A stretch of DNA of 23,528 nt from Pyrodictiaceae archaeon (GCA_027033675.1 JALVKZ010000244.1:1-23528), one strand, 5' to 3'; positions 7,140 to 17,675 are shown, numbered from the stretch's first letter. Program-made: numbers and translations. The notes: generated from the letters alone by a model not told the origin.

Positions 7140-8768
7140 GTGGAGCTAATAATCAGAGGCACAATATTCACGGGTAGAGCAAAGAGCCCGCTCCAAGAAG
7201 CTATACTCATAAGGGATAACACCATAGTACTCGTTGGCTCCTTCTCGGAGGCAAAGAGAAGGGCCACTAACGCCAAAGTACTGGATTTCGGACAAAAACT
7301 AGTAACCCCGGGGCTCATAGACGCACATTGCCATATGTCTCTCGCAGGCCTATACATGGAGATAGGAATTGATGCATCCCATGTAGGCAGCATAGGGGAG
7401 CTCTTAGACCTAATACGCTCGAAGCTGAGCAGTAGCAGAGAGTGGATATACGTATACGGGCTCTCGGAGTCCAAGCTACGAGAGAAACGCTTACCAACCA
7501 GATGGGACCTAGACGAGGTTGCCCCCTCAAAGCCCGTTGTGGTTGAGCATGCTAGTGGTCACCTAGTAATAGCCAACACCGAGGCTCTTCGACGAGCAGG
7601 CATAACCAGGCATACTCGTAGCCCTCCAGGCGGGCTCATAGACCGGGATGAGGGGGGAGAACCCACCGGAATACTCTATGATGCCGCCATGGGCCTTGTA
7701 CTAGAGAAAATGCCTCCGCCACACCATCATGACTGGGTTAAGGGGCTTGCAAAGGCACAGCGTATCTGGGTTCAGAGAGGCTTTACTGCTGTAGAGGATA
7801 ATGGTACTTTCCAGGCCTTTAAGAGCATTCTTGATGCCTATAAGGAGCTAGAGAGTAGTGGCGAGCTAGTTATTCGTGCACGTGTTGCATATGCTATAAG
7901 CTCCGTTAAAGAACTAAGTGAAGCAATTGAGAGCGTTACACTCTATCGAGGCATGGATACTGAATGGGTTCGTACAAACCTTGTCAAGTTCTTCTATGAT
8001 GGCTCGGGGCTTGCGCGAACCGCTCTCCTATACGATGATTGGTGCAAGGATAGTAGGCCCGAGAGGGGCAATAAGGGTTTAAGAATGATGGAGCCCGAGG
8101 ACGCCTACAAGATCATTACGACCAGCCTAGGCAATAACATAAGAGTTGCTGTGCACGCAATAGGCGATAGAGCTGTTGACGAGATCCTCGGTGTTGCCAA
8201 TAAGGCTAGTGAGGCCCATTTTAAGGATTGTACCTTGAGCATAGTCCACGCTATACTTATAACAAGAGAAGCAGTGAGCAAGATGCGCTCATTAGGAATA
8301 TGTGTTAAGACACAGACAGGGTTCATTTATACTCATGGCGATACCTATGCCTCTAACCTGTGTACCACTAGGGCTAGGAAGGCTTTCCCGCTAAGAACAC
8401 TTATCAACAATGGCGTGGTCGTTGCGAATAGTACCGATGCACCCTTCGTGGGCTCACCTAACCCTGTAGAGGGTCTGTACGGCGCTGTTTATAGGAAAAC
8501 TAGGACCGGGAGAGTGGACTTTGGCAGAGAAGAGGCTGTAAGCTTCCGAGAGGCACTTGAGACCTACACATACATGGCTGCCAAGGCTATCGGCTGGGAT
8601 GACACCATAGGCGAGATAGCTGCTGGCAAGAGAGCGGACATAGTTGTCTGGAACATATCTAGCCTAGAGCCCTCGGAGCAAGAACTCCTAGATATGAAGC
8701 CCCTCCTAGTAATGGTGAATGGTCATATAGTGCATAGAGAGACATCAATGCTATTGGAAGCTGGCTAG
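7140..8768 (+). CDS. YtcJ-like amidohydrolase (Amidohydro_3)
   Basis: A 542-residue metal-dependent amidohydrolase of the YtcJ type. The N-terminal beta segment leads into VTPGLIDAHCHM with metal ligands His63 and His65. Further ligands are expected at His339 (AVHAIGDRA), His370 (SIVHAILI) and Asp433 (NSTDAPFVGSPNP). The C-terminus has the usual GEIAAGKRADIVVW return to the small beta domain. The family hydrolyses amide, imide or related C-N bonds in small molecules; the substrate is not known. The start is GTG 7140 behind AGAGGAGA (7126-7133). The gene is divergent from the binding-protein operon and is followed by an aminotransferase gene, suggesting a role in processing an imported amide- or amino-acid-like compound. 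Confidence 0.9.
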   Translation: MELIIRGTIFTGRAKSPLQEAILIRDNTIVLVGSFSEAKRRATNAKVLDFGQKLVTPGLIDAHCHMSLAGLYMEIGIDASHVGSIGELLDLIRSKLSSSREWIYVYGLSESKLREKRLPTRWDLDEVAPSKPVVVEHASGHLVIANTEALRRAGITRHTRSPPGGLIDRDEGGEPTGILYDAAMGLVLEKMPPPHHHDWVKGLAKAQRIWVQRGFTAVEDNGTFQAFKSILDAYKELESSGELVIRARVAYAISSVKELSEAIESVTLYRGMDTEWVRTNLVKFFYDGSGLARTALLYDDWCKDSRPERGNKGLRMMEPEDAYKIITTSLGNNIRVAVHAIGDRAVDEILGVANKASEAHFKDCTLSIVHAILITREAVSKMRSLGICVKTQTGFIYTHGDTYASNLCTTRARKAFPLRTLINNGVVVANSTDAPFVGSPNPVEGLYGAVYRKTRTGRVDFGREEAVSFREALETYTYMAAKAIGWDDTIGEIAAGKRADIVVWNISSLEPSEQELLDMKPLLVMVNGHIVHRETSMLLEAG

Positions 8769-8788
8769 GAATAGCTAGAGGAGTTACT

Positions 8789-8795
8789 GTTTTTA
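8789..8795 (+). terminator. Possible U-run terminator after the amidohydrolase gene
   Basis: A short T-run (ACTGTTTTTAG) 21 nt after the amidohydrolase stop. Archaeal termination often needs only a U-run, but five T residues is a weak signal. Confidence 0.3.
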
Positions 8796-8812
8796 GTCTG
8801 TATTCATTATGC

Positions 8813-8835
8813 TTAATATTGGTAGTTTTCCAATA
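8813..8835 (+). promoter_or_regulatory. Promoter with inverted repeat before the aminotransferase gene
   Basis: TTAATATT (8813-8820) is a TATA-like box, and TATTGG-N7-CCAATA (8817-8835) is an inverted repeat overlapping it and the predicted transcription start. The ribosome site GAGAGGTAG follows at 8836-8844, before TTG 8851. The repeat is placed where a bound protein would block initiation. Confidence 0.4.
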
Positions 8836-8850
8836 GAGAGGTAGATAGAT

Positions 8851-10137
8851 TTGGACAAGTTCTCTAAGCTCCGGCAAGAATATGTTTCTACTGGTGTTCC
8901 CCTTGAGCACCCCATAACAATAGTCCGGGGTAAGAACGAGTATCTCTATGATAGCGAGGGTAGAGCCTATCTAGACTTTACTAGCGGTATAGGAGTTACC
9001 AATCTAGGCCACGTAAATGATGAGCTGGTTTCAGCTGCTATAGAACAGCTAAAGAAGCTGTGGCATATATGTATACACATAACTAATTATCCAACATATT
9101 TGCTCCTCGCCAAGGAACTAGCAGAATCCATACCCATAAGTGGCTCCAAGATGGCTGCCTTCTTCAATAGCGGTGCAGAGGCGACAGAGAACGCAGCCAA
9201 AATAGCTAGGCAGGCATCGGGTAAACCATACATAGTATCATTCATAGGGGGCTTTCACGGTAGAACATTACTAGCATTAACTATGACGGGGAAGTACAAG
9301 CCCTACAAAATAGGATTCGAGCCATTAGTGCCGAGTGTGGTTCACGCACCTTATCCTTATTGTTACCGTTTACCTGTTAAGGACGGGGAGGATTGCACAA
9401 GCATAGTACTAAGCATCCTTGAGCAAATAATCAATGTTAGCCTCTCACCAGACGTTGTGTCAGCAATCATCGTTGAACCTATCCAGGGCGAGGGAGGCTT
9501 CATAGTCCCTCCGAAACAATTCCTAAGAGAGCTAGAGAGACTAGCAAGAAGGAACAACATCTACCTAGTAGTAGACGAGGTTCAGACAGGGTATTGCAGG
9601 ACAGGGAGATTCATGGCGTTCGAGCACTACGGCATAGACCCAGATATGGTTACACTGGGTAAAGCCATCGCCAACGGGCTTCCACTAAGCGCTGTGGTTG
9701 GGCGAAAAGAGATCCTAGGAAGAATAGAACCAGGAAGCATCGGGGGAACCTATGGCGGGAATCCAGTAGCTGCCGCAGTAGCGCTAAAAGTAATAGAGAT
9801 AATTAAGAGAGAAAACCTATGCAAGAGAGCAGAAGAACTAGGAAAAATAATGGAGGAGAAACTAGACGAGATGTACAACAAGTACAGCTTCATAGGAGAG
9901 CACCGCGGCCTCGGAGTAATGAGGGCCCTCGAGCTAGTAAAGAGCCGCGAGACCAAGGAGCCAGCCAAGAAACTCACAAAGAAAATAATAGAGGAAGCCA
10001 GGCGCAACGGACTGCTACTAATCAAGGCAGGCTACTACTCAAATGTAATAAGGCTACATCCTCCGCTCACTATATCCGAAGAGAATCTCATAAAGGGACT
10101 AGAAATACTAGACAAGGCAATGAAGGCATCATCTTAG
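8851..10137 (+). CDS. Class III PLP-dependent aminotransferase (4-aminobutyrate / ornithine type)
   Basis: A 428-residue class III (subgroup II) aminotransferase. Visible signatures are the phosphate-binding NSGAEATENAAKIARQAS, then FIGGFHGRT, EPIQGEGGFIVPP, the cofactor-pyridine Asp242 in VDEVQTGYCRTG, and the Schiff-base Lys271 in TLGKAIANGLPLSAVVG. Length is normal for the family. The start is TTG 8851 behind GAGAGGTAG. The enzyme moves the omega-amino group (4-aminobutyrate, ornithine or another omega-amino or broad amino acid) to a 2-oxoacid such as 2-oxoglutarate; by eye it resembles the archaeal 4-aminobutyrate/ornithine group rather than ArgD, but the substrate is uncertain. It has its own promoter-like region 82 nt after the amidohydrolase gene. 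Confidence 0.92.
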   Translation: MDKFSKLRQEYVSTGVPLEHPITIVRGKNEYLYDSEGRAYLDFTSGIGVTNLGHVNDELVSAAIEQLKKLWHICIHITNYPTYLLLAKELAESIPISGSKMAAFFNSGAEATENAAKIARQASGKPYIVSFIGGFHGRTLLALTMTGKYKPYKIGFEPLVPSVVHAPYPYCYRLPVKDGEDCTSIVLSILEQIINVSLSPDVVSAIIVEPIQGEGGFIVPPKQFLRELERLARRNNIYLVVDEVQTGYCRTGRFMAFEHYGIDPDMVTLGKAIANGLPLSAVVGRKEILGRIEPGSIGGTYGGNPVAAAVALKVIEIIKRENLCKRAEELGKIMEEKLDEMYNKYSFIGEHRGLGVMRALELVKSRETKEPAKKLTKKIIEEARRNGLLLIKAGYYSNVIRLHPPLTISEENLIKGLEILDKAMKASS

Positions 10138-10161
10138 CCCAAAACACATAGCTGGTCTCGA

Positions 10162-11079
10162 TTAACGCATTTTCTCTATTAGGTTTTTGGTTTCCTCTTC
10201 TACAGGTACGTTATGCGACCCTAGCCTAGATACCTTGAGTGCTGCTACCAGCGAGGCGTACTGTAGTGCTTCGAGAATGCTGGCCCCCCGTGCTATTTTT
10301 AGTAGGGTTGCTGCTGCGAATGCGTCTCCGGCGCCAGTAGTGTCTACTACACGTGGCGCCGGGTATGGTTCTACGTGTTTTTGTCCCTCTATCCCATAGT
10401 AGAGCGCTCCCTTCTCACCCATCTTGACCACTACGTGTCTAGGGCCGTACCTCGTTATCACCTTGGCTGCTTCTAGCGGCTCTTTCCCCGTCATCGCCTT
10501 TGCCTCTATTTGGTTAAGGAATACTATGTCTACGTAGTGGAGCAATGGGCTTAGCTTTTCTAGGCCCAGCCGGGCTAGCCTCCTACCAGGATCCCACGAT
10601 ACTATAGCATTGCTCTGTTTCGCTAGCTGTGCCGCCCTTATTGAGGTATCCAGTCTAAGGCTCGCTATGTGTACGGTCTTAGCATCGCTTACTAGGTCCG
10701 CGTCTACCTCGCCTGGTTCCAGGTCGTCAGCTACACCTTTATGGCCATAGATGGCTATGTCCCCGCTCCTTGTGATAACTACTATGCTGAAACCCGTCTC
10801 ACCCTGGGCGCTTATTCTTAGCCCACGTAGGTCTACCTTGTTTCTCCAGAGCTCCTCGTAGACTATGCGGCCGAATTGGTCAAAGCCTATCTTTGCTACT
10901 ATGCCGCTTCTCCCACCGAGCCTGGTTGTGTCGATTGCAACGTTGACTGCTGAGCCCCCTGCTCCTCTACTCTCCTCCCTTATGGCTGCTTCCTCGTCGG
11001 GGCCAGGGAGTTCGTCAACTATGATCCTTATATCGACAAGAGCGTGTCCAACAGCTACTACGTCTAGTTGTTTATTCAT
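10162..11079 (-). CDS. PfkB-family sugar kinase, candidate archaeal phosphofructokinase
   Basis: A 305-residue ribokinase/PfkB-family kinase. Start ATG 11079 is chosen because GGAGGGACT lies just upstream and its ATGA overlaps the aldolase stop; a longer frame reaches 11136 with a non-conserved leader inside the aldolase gene. Signatures: VVAVGHALVDIR at the N-terminus, the substrate loop GAGGSAVNVA (39-48), the NxxE metal motif Asn189-Glu192 in FLNQIEAKAMTG, and the C-terminal anion hole plus catalytic base in VVDTTGAGDAF (GAGD 249-252). The family includes ribokinase, nucleoside kinases, KDG kinase and the ATP-dependent 6-phosphofructokinase of Aeropyrum and Desulfurococcus. Its coupling to an FBP aldolase supports fructose 6-phosphate as substrate, by inference. 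Confidence 0.85.
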   Translation of the reverse strand: MNKQLDVVAVGHALVDIRIIVDELPGPDEEAAIREESRGAGGSAVNVAIDTTRLGGRSGIVAKIGFDQFGRIVYEELWRNKVDLRGLRISAQGETGFSIVVITRSGDIAIYGHKGVADDLEPGEVDADLVSDAKTVHIASLRLDTSIRAAQLAKQSNAIVSWDPGRRLARLGLEKLSPLLHYVDIVFLNQIEAKAMTGKEPLEAAKVITRYGPRHVVVKMGEKGALYYGIEGQKHVEPYPAPRVVDTTGAGDAFAAATLLKIARGASILEALQYASLVAALKVSRLGSHNVPVEEETKNLIEKMR

Positions 11080-11894
11080 TTGAGTCCCTCCGCTGCCTCC
11101 TCGGGGCTCATCTCGCCCGTTAGTACTGCTTTGCACGCCTTCGCCATTGTCTCGATGTCTCTGGCCTGGAAGATGTTCCTCCCAACAACGGCTCCCAGCG
11201 CACCTGCATCTCTTACGGCTTTTAGGTCTCGGAGGAACTCTAGGGGCTTGTCTCTCTTCGGGCCACCACTCATCATTACCGGCACTCCGGCGGCTGCTTC
11301 AACGACTTTGGCGAAGGACTCCTTACTACCAGTATAGTATGTCTTTATCAAGTCTGCTCCGACCTGTACAGCAGCCCTCACCCCGTAGAGTACGATGTCG
11401 GGAGCATAGCGGTTACTGATTGTGGGGCCACGTGGATAAGCTAACTGGAGTACTGGCAAGCCATAGGTCTCGGCAGTTTCACGTATAGCAACCCAGCGCT
11501 CGAGCATCGTATCCTCCGTGGGACTTCCCCAGTAAACTGTAGCTGCAACAGCATCCGCACCAAGCCGCACAGCGTCCTCCACAGTGCCTATGACGCTCTG
11601 CAATAATCTCTCATTAGGTGGACGAAGATTGGTCTTACTAGTTATCTTGACTATGAGAGATGTCCTGCCAGCCCAGATATCGGCGAAGAGGTGAGCATCG
11701 CCAGGGGTCAGCATGACAGCATCGACACCAGCACTAATCACTTTCTCAAGTATAGTTCTTGGATTAAGCCTATCCTCAGGGAAATCACTCGGGCCATGCT
11801 CGAACCAGTGATCAAAAGCAAATATTAACGTACCCCTAGGATCTATAATTCTCTCAAGGCGTACTTTCTTTCCGATAGAGGAATAGGACATCAT
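11076..11894 (-). CDS. fba: Archaeal class I fructose-1,6-bisphosphate aldolase (DhnA family)
   Basis: A 272-residue TIM-barrel aldolase. Family landmarks are IFAFDHWFEHGPSDF (residues 24-38), QLAYPRGP with the likely general-acid Tyr153, the Schiff-base Lys184 in GADLIKTYYTG, the phosphate-binding VPVMMSGGPK (204-213) and GAVVGRNIFQ (234-243). The DHxxEHGP and YPRG pattern favours FBP aldolase over the related ADH synthase. It splits or forms fructose 1,6-bisphosphate from triose phosphates by Schiff-base chemistry. The start chosen is ATG 11894, preceded by GGTAGG; a GTG at 11936 would add 14 residues. The gene heads an operon with the PfkB kinase (4-nt ATGA overlap). The bifunctional enzyme at the right edge supplies the gluconeogenic activity, so this one is presumably glycolytic. 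Confidence 0.9.
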   Translation of the reverse strand: MMSYSSIGKKVRLERIIDPRGTLIFAFDHWFEHGPSDFPEDRLNPRTILEKVISAGVDAVMLTPGDAHLFADIWAGRTSLIVKITSKTNLRPPNERLLQSVIGTVEDAVRLGADAVAATVYWGSPTEDTMLERWVAIRETAETYGLPVLQLAYPRGPTISNRYAPDIVLYGVRAAVQVGADLIKTYYTGSKESFAKVVEAAAGVPVMMSGGPKRDKPLEFLRDLKAVRDAGALGAVVGRNIFQARDIETMAKACKAVLTGEMSPEEAAEGLK

Positions 11895-11937
11895 GTAGCG
11901 CCTACCTAGCTTAGAAGTGTTAGGCTTACTATGCACC

Positions 11938-11950
11938 TATATCATTTACT
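11938..11950 (-). promoter_or_regulatory. Possible TATA element of the fba-pfkB operon
   Basis: On the minus strand AGTAAATGATATA lies about 45-55 nt before ATG 11894. A start of transcription 25 nt on gives a leader of about 24 nt that includes GGTAGG, consistent with the shorter aldolase start. Confidence 0.3.
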
Positions 11951-12002
11951 ACAATACTCAATTACTATGGTGGGCCATGACCGGGGCTTAGCGCGCTGCT
12001 AA

Positions 12003-12857
12003 CTACCAACTACACCCAACATATATTATTATAGTGCTAAATCCAATGAGGAAGAACCCAACAACAACTGGCACCGTCAATATCGCCGCCACCGGGTCCT
12101 TGCGAGCCATCAGCTTATACGTCGCCGCCAGTGCCACCCCTATGCTCCCAATTGCATAATATATTACGAGTGCTTCCCACTTAGGGCCCCAGCTATCGGG
12201 CCTCCAATGCGACGTGAAATGCGTAGGTACTCTACCGGGGATGAAGGGATAGATAATTATTCCTAGCAGGATATAGGCTATCGCGGCTGCAATGAGTATT
12301 CGCGCAACTGTATCCGAGATACTGGTTCTAAAGACTTGCCTATCCTGTTTTTCCGCAGCTGCTCGCGCCCGGGGCATTATACTCTTGAGCCTGGAAGGTG
12401 CGTCGCCGCCTACGTAGATAACGCTACCGTCTACCAGTCTTAGCTCAACAAGGTTATTGAGTCTCTCTGAGAATATATAAGCCCGTCCAACATCTTTGAC
12501 CTCATAGTACCCAGAATAGAATACACCGGGTACGGCTGTTCCTCCAAGCCTAATCACAGGACGTACTCTATCAACAATCCTTGCCTCAGCAATGTTTTCT
12601 AAAGGCACATCTATACTGCCACAAATTCCTAAACCTATCCGCATAACATTCTTCTCGACACTAACCCTTATGGAGCAAAGCTTGTCAAGAAACGCTAGGA
12701 AGACAAAGAGCCCTATGACCAACGCTATGCCTAGGAGCATAAATAACGCTGCAAGATGGCATGGTGGGGCAAAGCCACTGTATCCTAAGAAAATAGTTAC
12801 AACTACTGCTATCAGTATTGTTAAGGCCCTGCCTACAAGCCTAGCATACGAACCCAA
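12003..12857 (-). CDS. Membrane protein with PH-like domain and DUF1648-type segment
   Basis: A 284-residue membrane protein of unknown function. Two N-terminal membrane helices (9-27 and 35-57) are followed by a soluble beta-rich domain of about 110 residues (60-170: VSVEKNVMRIG, SIDVPLENIAEARIVDR, YYEVKDVGRAYIFSERLNNLVELRLVDGS), which looks like a bacterial-type PH domain. Then come three more helices (about 186-205, 228-248, 257-279). The loop RVPTHFTSHWRPDSWGPKW (209-227) matches the DUF1648 signature found in SdpI-like membrane proteins. The start is TTG 12857, preceded by GTGAG. It is divergent from the DUF488 gene across a 120-nt region. Confidence 0.75.
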   Translation of the reverse strand: MGSYARLVGRALTILIAVVVTIFLGYSGFAPPCHLAALFMLLGIALVIGLFVFLAFLDKLCSIRVSVEKNVMRIGLGICGSIDVPLENIAEARIVDRVRPVIRLGGTAVPGVFYSGYYEVKDVGRAYIFSERLNNLVELRLVDGSVIYVGGDAPSRLKSIMPRARAAAEKQDRQVFRTSISDTVARILIAAAIAYILLGIIIYPFIPGRVPTHFTSHWRPDSWGPKWEALVIYYAIGSIGVALAATYKLMARKDPVAAILTVPVVVGFFLIGFSTIIIYVGCSW

Positions 12858-12887
12858 TACTCACAGCCCTACTGCTAAAATATCGTA

Positions 12888-12914
12888 GATAAGTGTGATA
12901 AGTGTATATAATAG
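12888..12914 (+). promoter_or_regulatory. TATA box abutted by an exact tandem 9-bp repeat
   Basis: GATAAGTGT occurs twice in tandem (12888-12905) directly before TATATAATA (12905-12913). The TATA box is about 65-73 nt upstream of ATG 12978, giving a leader of roughly 40 nt for the DUF488 gene. On the opposite strand the same AT-rich core could serve the TTG at 12857. Confidence 0.45.
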
Positions 12915-12977
12915 CCAGCAAGACCACAAGCTATGAGCCCGATGCTAGGTAGCAGGCAGAGAGCCTAGGCGGCGCGT

Positions 12978-13511
12978 ATGGTCATCGTCTATACGGTTGG
13001 GCATTCGAATAGGAGCCTTGAGGAGCTACTTAGGCTTCTTAAGCGTAGAGGAATAGAGCTTGTCATAGATGTCCGCCGATTCCCGGGTAGCCGTAAGTTT
13101 CCATGGTTTAATAGAGAAAATCTAGCGCACGAGCTAAGCCGTATTAGGGTAGGGTATCTATGGCTCGGTGATAAGCTTGGTGGGTTCCGCCGCCTCGGTG
13201 TCGATGTCGAGGACACTGGTGGCGCGACCTGTTTTACTTCACCAGGTTTCCGTGCATACGCGTTATACGTGACAACTAATCCCTATGCGTGGGAGGCTGT
13301 GCTCCGCGTAGAGGGGCTAGCCAGGAGTAAGAGGACTGCCTTGTTGTGTCGTGAGAGGCTTCCTTGGCATTGTCATCGCAAGATATTGTCTGATATTCTC
13401 GTGCTTCACGGGTTCACGGTCTACCATATAATTGATGAGAATAGAGTTATTAAGCATAAGCCTGCTAGATGTGCTAAGCTCCTACCGGATGGCCGCGTTA
13501 TCTATACTTAG
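12978..13511 (+). CDS. DUF488 family protein
   Basis: A 177-residue member of DUF488. The three conserved segments are visible: YTVGHSNRSLEELL (residues 5-18), VIDVRRFPGSRKFPWFN (29-45), and the Cys motif LLCRERLPWHCHR (122-134, Cys124 and Cys132). The biochemical function of the family is not established; the conserved Cys/His/Arg cluster suggests metal or nucleotide chemistry. The start is ATG 12978. Its stop overlaps the stop of the convergent aldo-keto reductase gene (TAG 13509-13511 against TAA on the other strand at 13508-13510). Confidence 0.88.
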   Translation: MVIVYTVGHSNRSLEELLRLLKRRGIELVIDVRRFPGSRKFPWFNRENLAHELSRIRVGYLWLGDKLGGFRRLGVDVEDTGGATCFTSPGFRAYALYVTTNPYAWEAVLRVEGLARSKRTALLCRERLPWHCHRKILSDILVLHGFTVYHIIDENRVIKHKPARCAKLLPDGRVIYT

Positions 13512-14530
13512 CCGACTGACATCGATGCATGTAGCCTACTTATTTTCTCTAGGCTCTTGGCTGGCTTCTCGGGACTATCATGTATGGCTCTTAGGTAGAG
13601 CTCTCGTAGCCTCGTAGTGATGCCTTGGCTTAGTCGTGGGAGCCTCAGTGAATCAATGTATTCTCTTAGCTTTGCCTTGTCCTTAGCTATGATTATTACT
13701 GTGTCTATGGGAGCGCTGTCTAGCACGAATCTTATAGCTATTTGCCCTGGGGTTCCAGGCAGCATTGCTATTATTTTCTTCATCTCGTTGTAGAGCTGGA
13801 AGGCCCAGCTATACCACCCACTTCTCCTCAATACGCGGTGGTCCCATAGCCTCTTCTCCTCGCCAGGCCTTATGCTCTCGTCTAGTACCCCTCCTGCATG
13901 AGGTACCCTGGCTATCGTCCCTACTTTCTTCTCGGCAGCGAGCTGGGCTATTGTGAAGCCAGGCTCTTGTTCAAGCATGTTGTACACGAAATATAGTGCC
14001 TCCGTCTCCTCGTGGCTTAGGGCTTCTATTGCATGCTCAAGCACATCTGTCTCTGGGCCAAGCGCTACACCGATAGCCTTGGCATAGCCCTCGTCGTGTA
14101 TCCTCTCCAGGGTTCTCCAGAGAGTCTTGCTTCTCAGTACCTCCAATGGAGGATTATGCACCTGGACAAGATCTATTGGCTTCTTGCAGAGCCTCTCACT
14201 GCTCCCCTCCACAGCGCGTAACAGATACTCGGGATCGTATCGCCGCGGAGGAGGAGTTTCCCCGGTATAGAAGTCATACCCTATCTTGGTCGCGACGATT
14301 ATTCTCTTGACACCTTTCTCGCCGAAAGCCTTACATAATAGTTCTTCTCCGTAGCCATTGCCGTACACATCCGCTGTATCATAGAAGTTTACTCCGAGGC
14401 TCTCGGCGTAGCGGAGCAGCTCTATAGCCTCCTCTTCGCCCACATCGCCATAGAGGCCGGTGAGACTGTATACTCCAAACCCTATCCTTGACACACGCAG
14501 ACCCGTACGTCCCAGGACCCTATGCTCCAC
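13508..14530 (-). CDS. Aldo/keto reductase
   Basis: A 340-residue NAD(P)H-dependent aldo/keto reductase. It opens with the family signature RVLGRTGLRVSRIGFGVYSL and has the full catalytic tetrad: Asp51 and Tyr56 in YDTADVYGNGYGEELLCKAF, Lys82 in VATKIGYDF, and His125 in LVQVHNPP. It resembles the AKR11/Tas-like bacterial and archaeal class acting on carbonyl compounds; the substrate is unknown. The nucleotide-binding C-terminal region is less canonical, with IIIAKDKAKLREYIDSLRL in place of the usual GxxxxxQxxEN ending. The gene is 111 nt downstream of the oxidoreductase beta gene on the same strand and ends inside the stop of the DUF488 gene. Confidence 0.92.
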   Translation of the reverse strand: MEHRVLGRTGLRVSRIGFGVYSLTGLYGDVGEEEAIELLRYAESLGVNFYDTADVYGNGYGEELLCKAFGEKGVKRIIVATKIGYDFYTGETPPPRRYDPEYLLRAVEGSSERLCKKPIDLVQVHNPPLEVLRSKTLWRTLERIHDEGYAKAIGVALGPETDVLEHAIEALSHEETEALYFVYNMLEQEPGFTIAQLAAEKKVGTIARVPHAGGVLDESIRPGEEKRLWDHRVLRRSGWYSWAFQLYNEMKKIIAMLPGTPGQIAIRFVLDSAPIDTVIIIAKDKAKLREYIDSLRLPRLSQGITTRLRELYLRAIHDSPEKPAKSLEKISRLHASMSVG

Positions 14531-14641
14531 GCGCTAGCTCACCCTCGGCTCAACGACATAGAAGCTGGGACCAAGGCGCTAAGAAGAAGCAAAGAAACAC
14601 TATCTAATGGCGAGAAAAGAAAGGCGGGGTGTGGGCTTGTT

Positions 14642-17495
<2,854 letters not shown>

Positions 17496-17510
17496 CCCTA
17501 TCTCCTCTTG

Positions 17511-17524
17511 TTGGAAGCTTCCAA
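17511..17524. promoter_or_regulatory. Perfect palindrome TTGGAAGCTTCCAA, candidate operator
   Basis: A perfect 14-bp palindrome 16-29 nt upstream of the alpha-subunit ATG. A TATA-like box on the minus strand, AGTTATTTAA (17541-17550), places the transcription start at about 17520, inside the palindrome. A protein bound here would block initiation of the oxidoreductase operon. Confidence 0.45.
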
Positions 17525-17540
17525 TCCATGTTTTCAGGTG

Positions 17541-17550
17541 TTAAATAACT
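17541..17550 (-). promoter_or_regulatory. TATA-like box of the oxidoreductase operon
   Basis: AGTTATTTAA on the minus strand, about 50 nt before the alpha-subunit ATG. GTTAAAGATATAAGG slightly upstream (17553-17567) is an alternative. Confidence 0.4.
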
Positions 17551-17665
17551 CACCTTATATCTTTAACTGACGTTTACATCAAGCTATGACAGGTATGGAG
17601 AATGCCGCACAATTACAAGGAACATTAAAACAAGGATTAAGGGGTTAGAAGAAGAGCGGTCTATT

Positions 17666-17675
17666 AGAAAAAAGG
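17666..17675 (-). terminator. U-run terminator after the 204-residue gene
   Basis: Directly after the TAA stop at 17676 the minus strand reads CCTTTTTTCT, a six-T run of the kind that terminates archaeal transcription. Confidence 0.5.

Noticed and set aside
9819..10151. Plus-strand 110-codon open frame overlapping the aminotransferase
   Set aside because: Arg/Asn/Gln-rich out-of-frame shadow of the aminotransferase gene with no ribosome site or recognisable fold.
11080..11136. 19-codon N-terminal extension of the PfkB kinase
   Set aside because: Gly/Ser-rich and not family-like, lies inside the aldolase gene, and ATG 11079 has a good ribosome site and the ATGA overlap.
11895..11936. 14-codon extension of the aldolase from GTG 11936
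   Set aside because: It would leave no room for a leader after the likely promoter; GGTAGG lies before ATG 11894. Not excluded with certainty.
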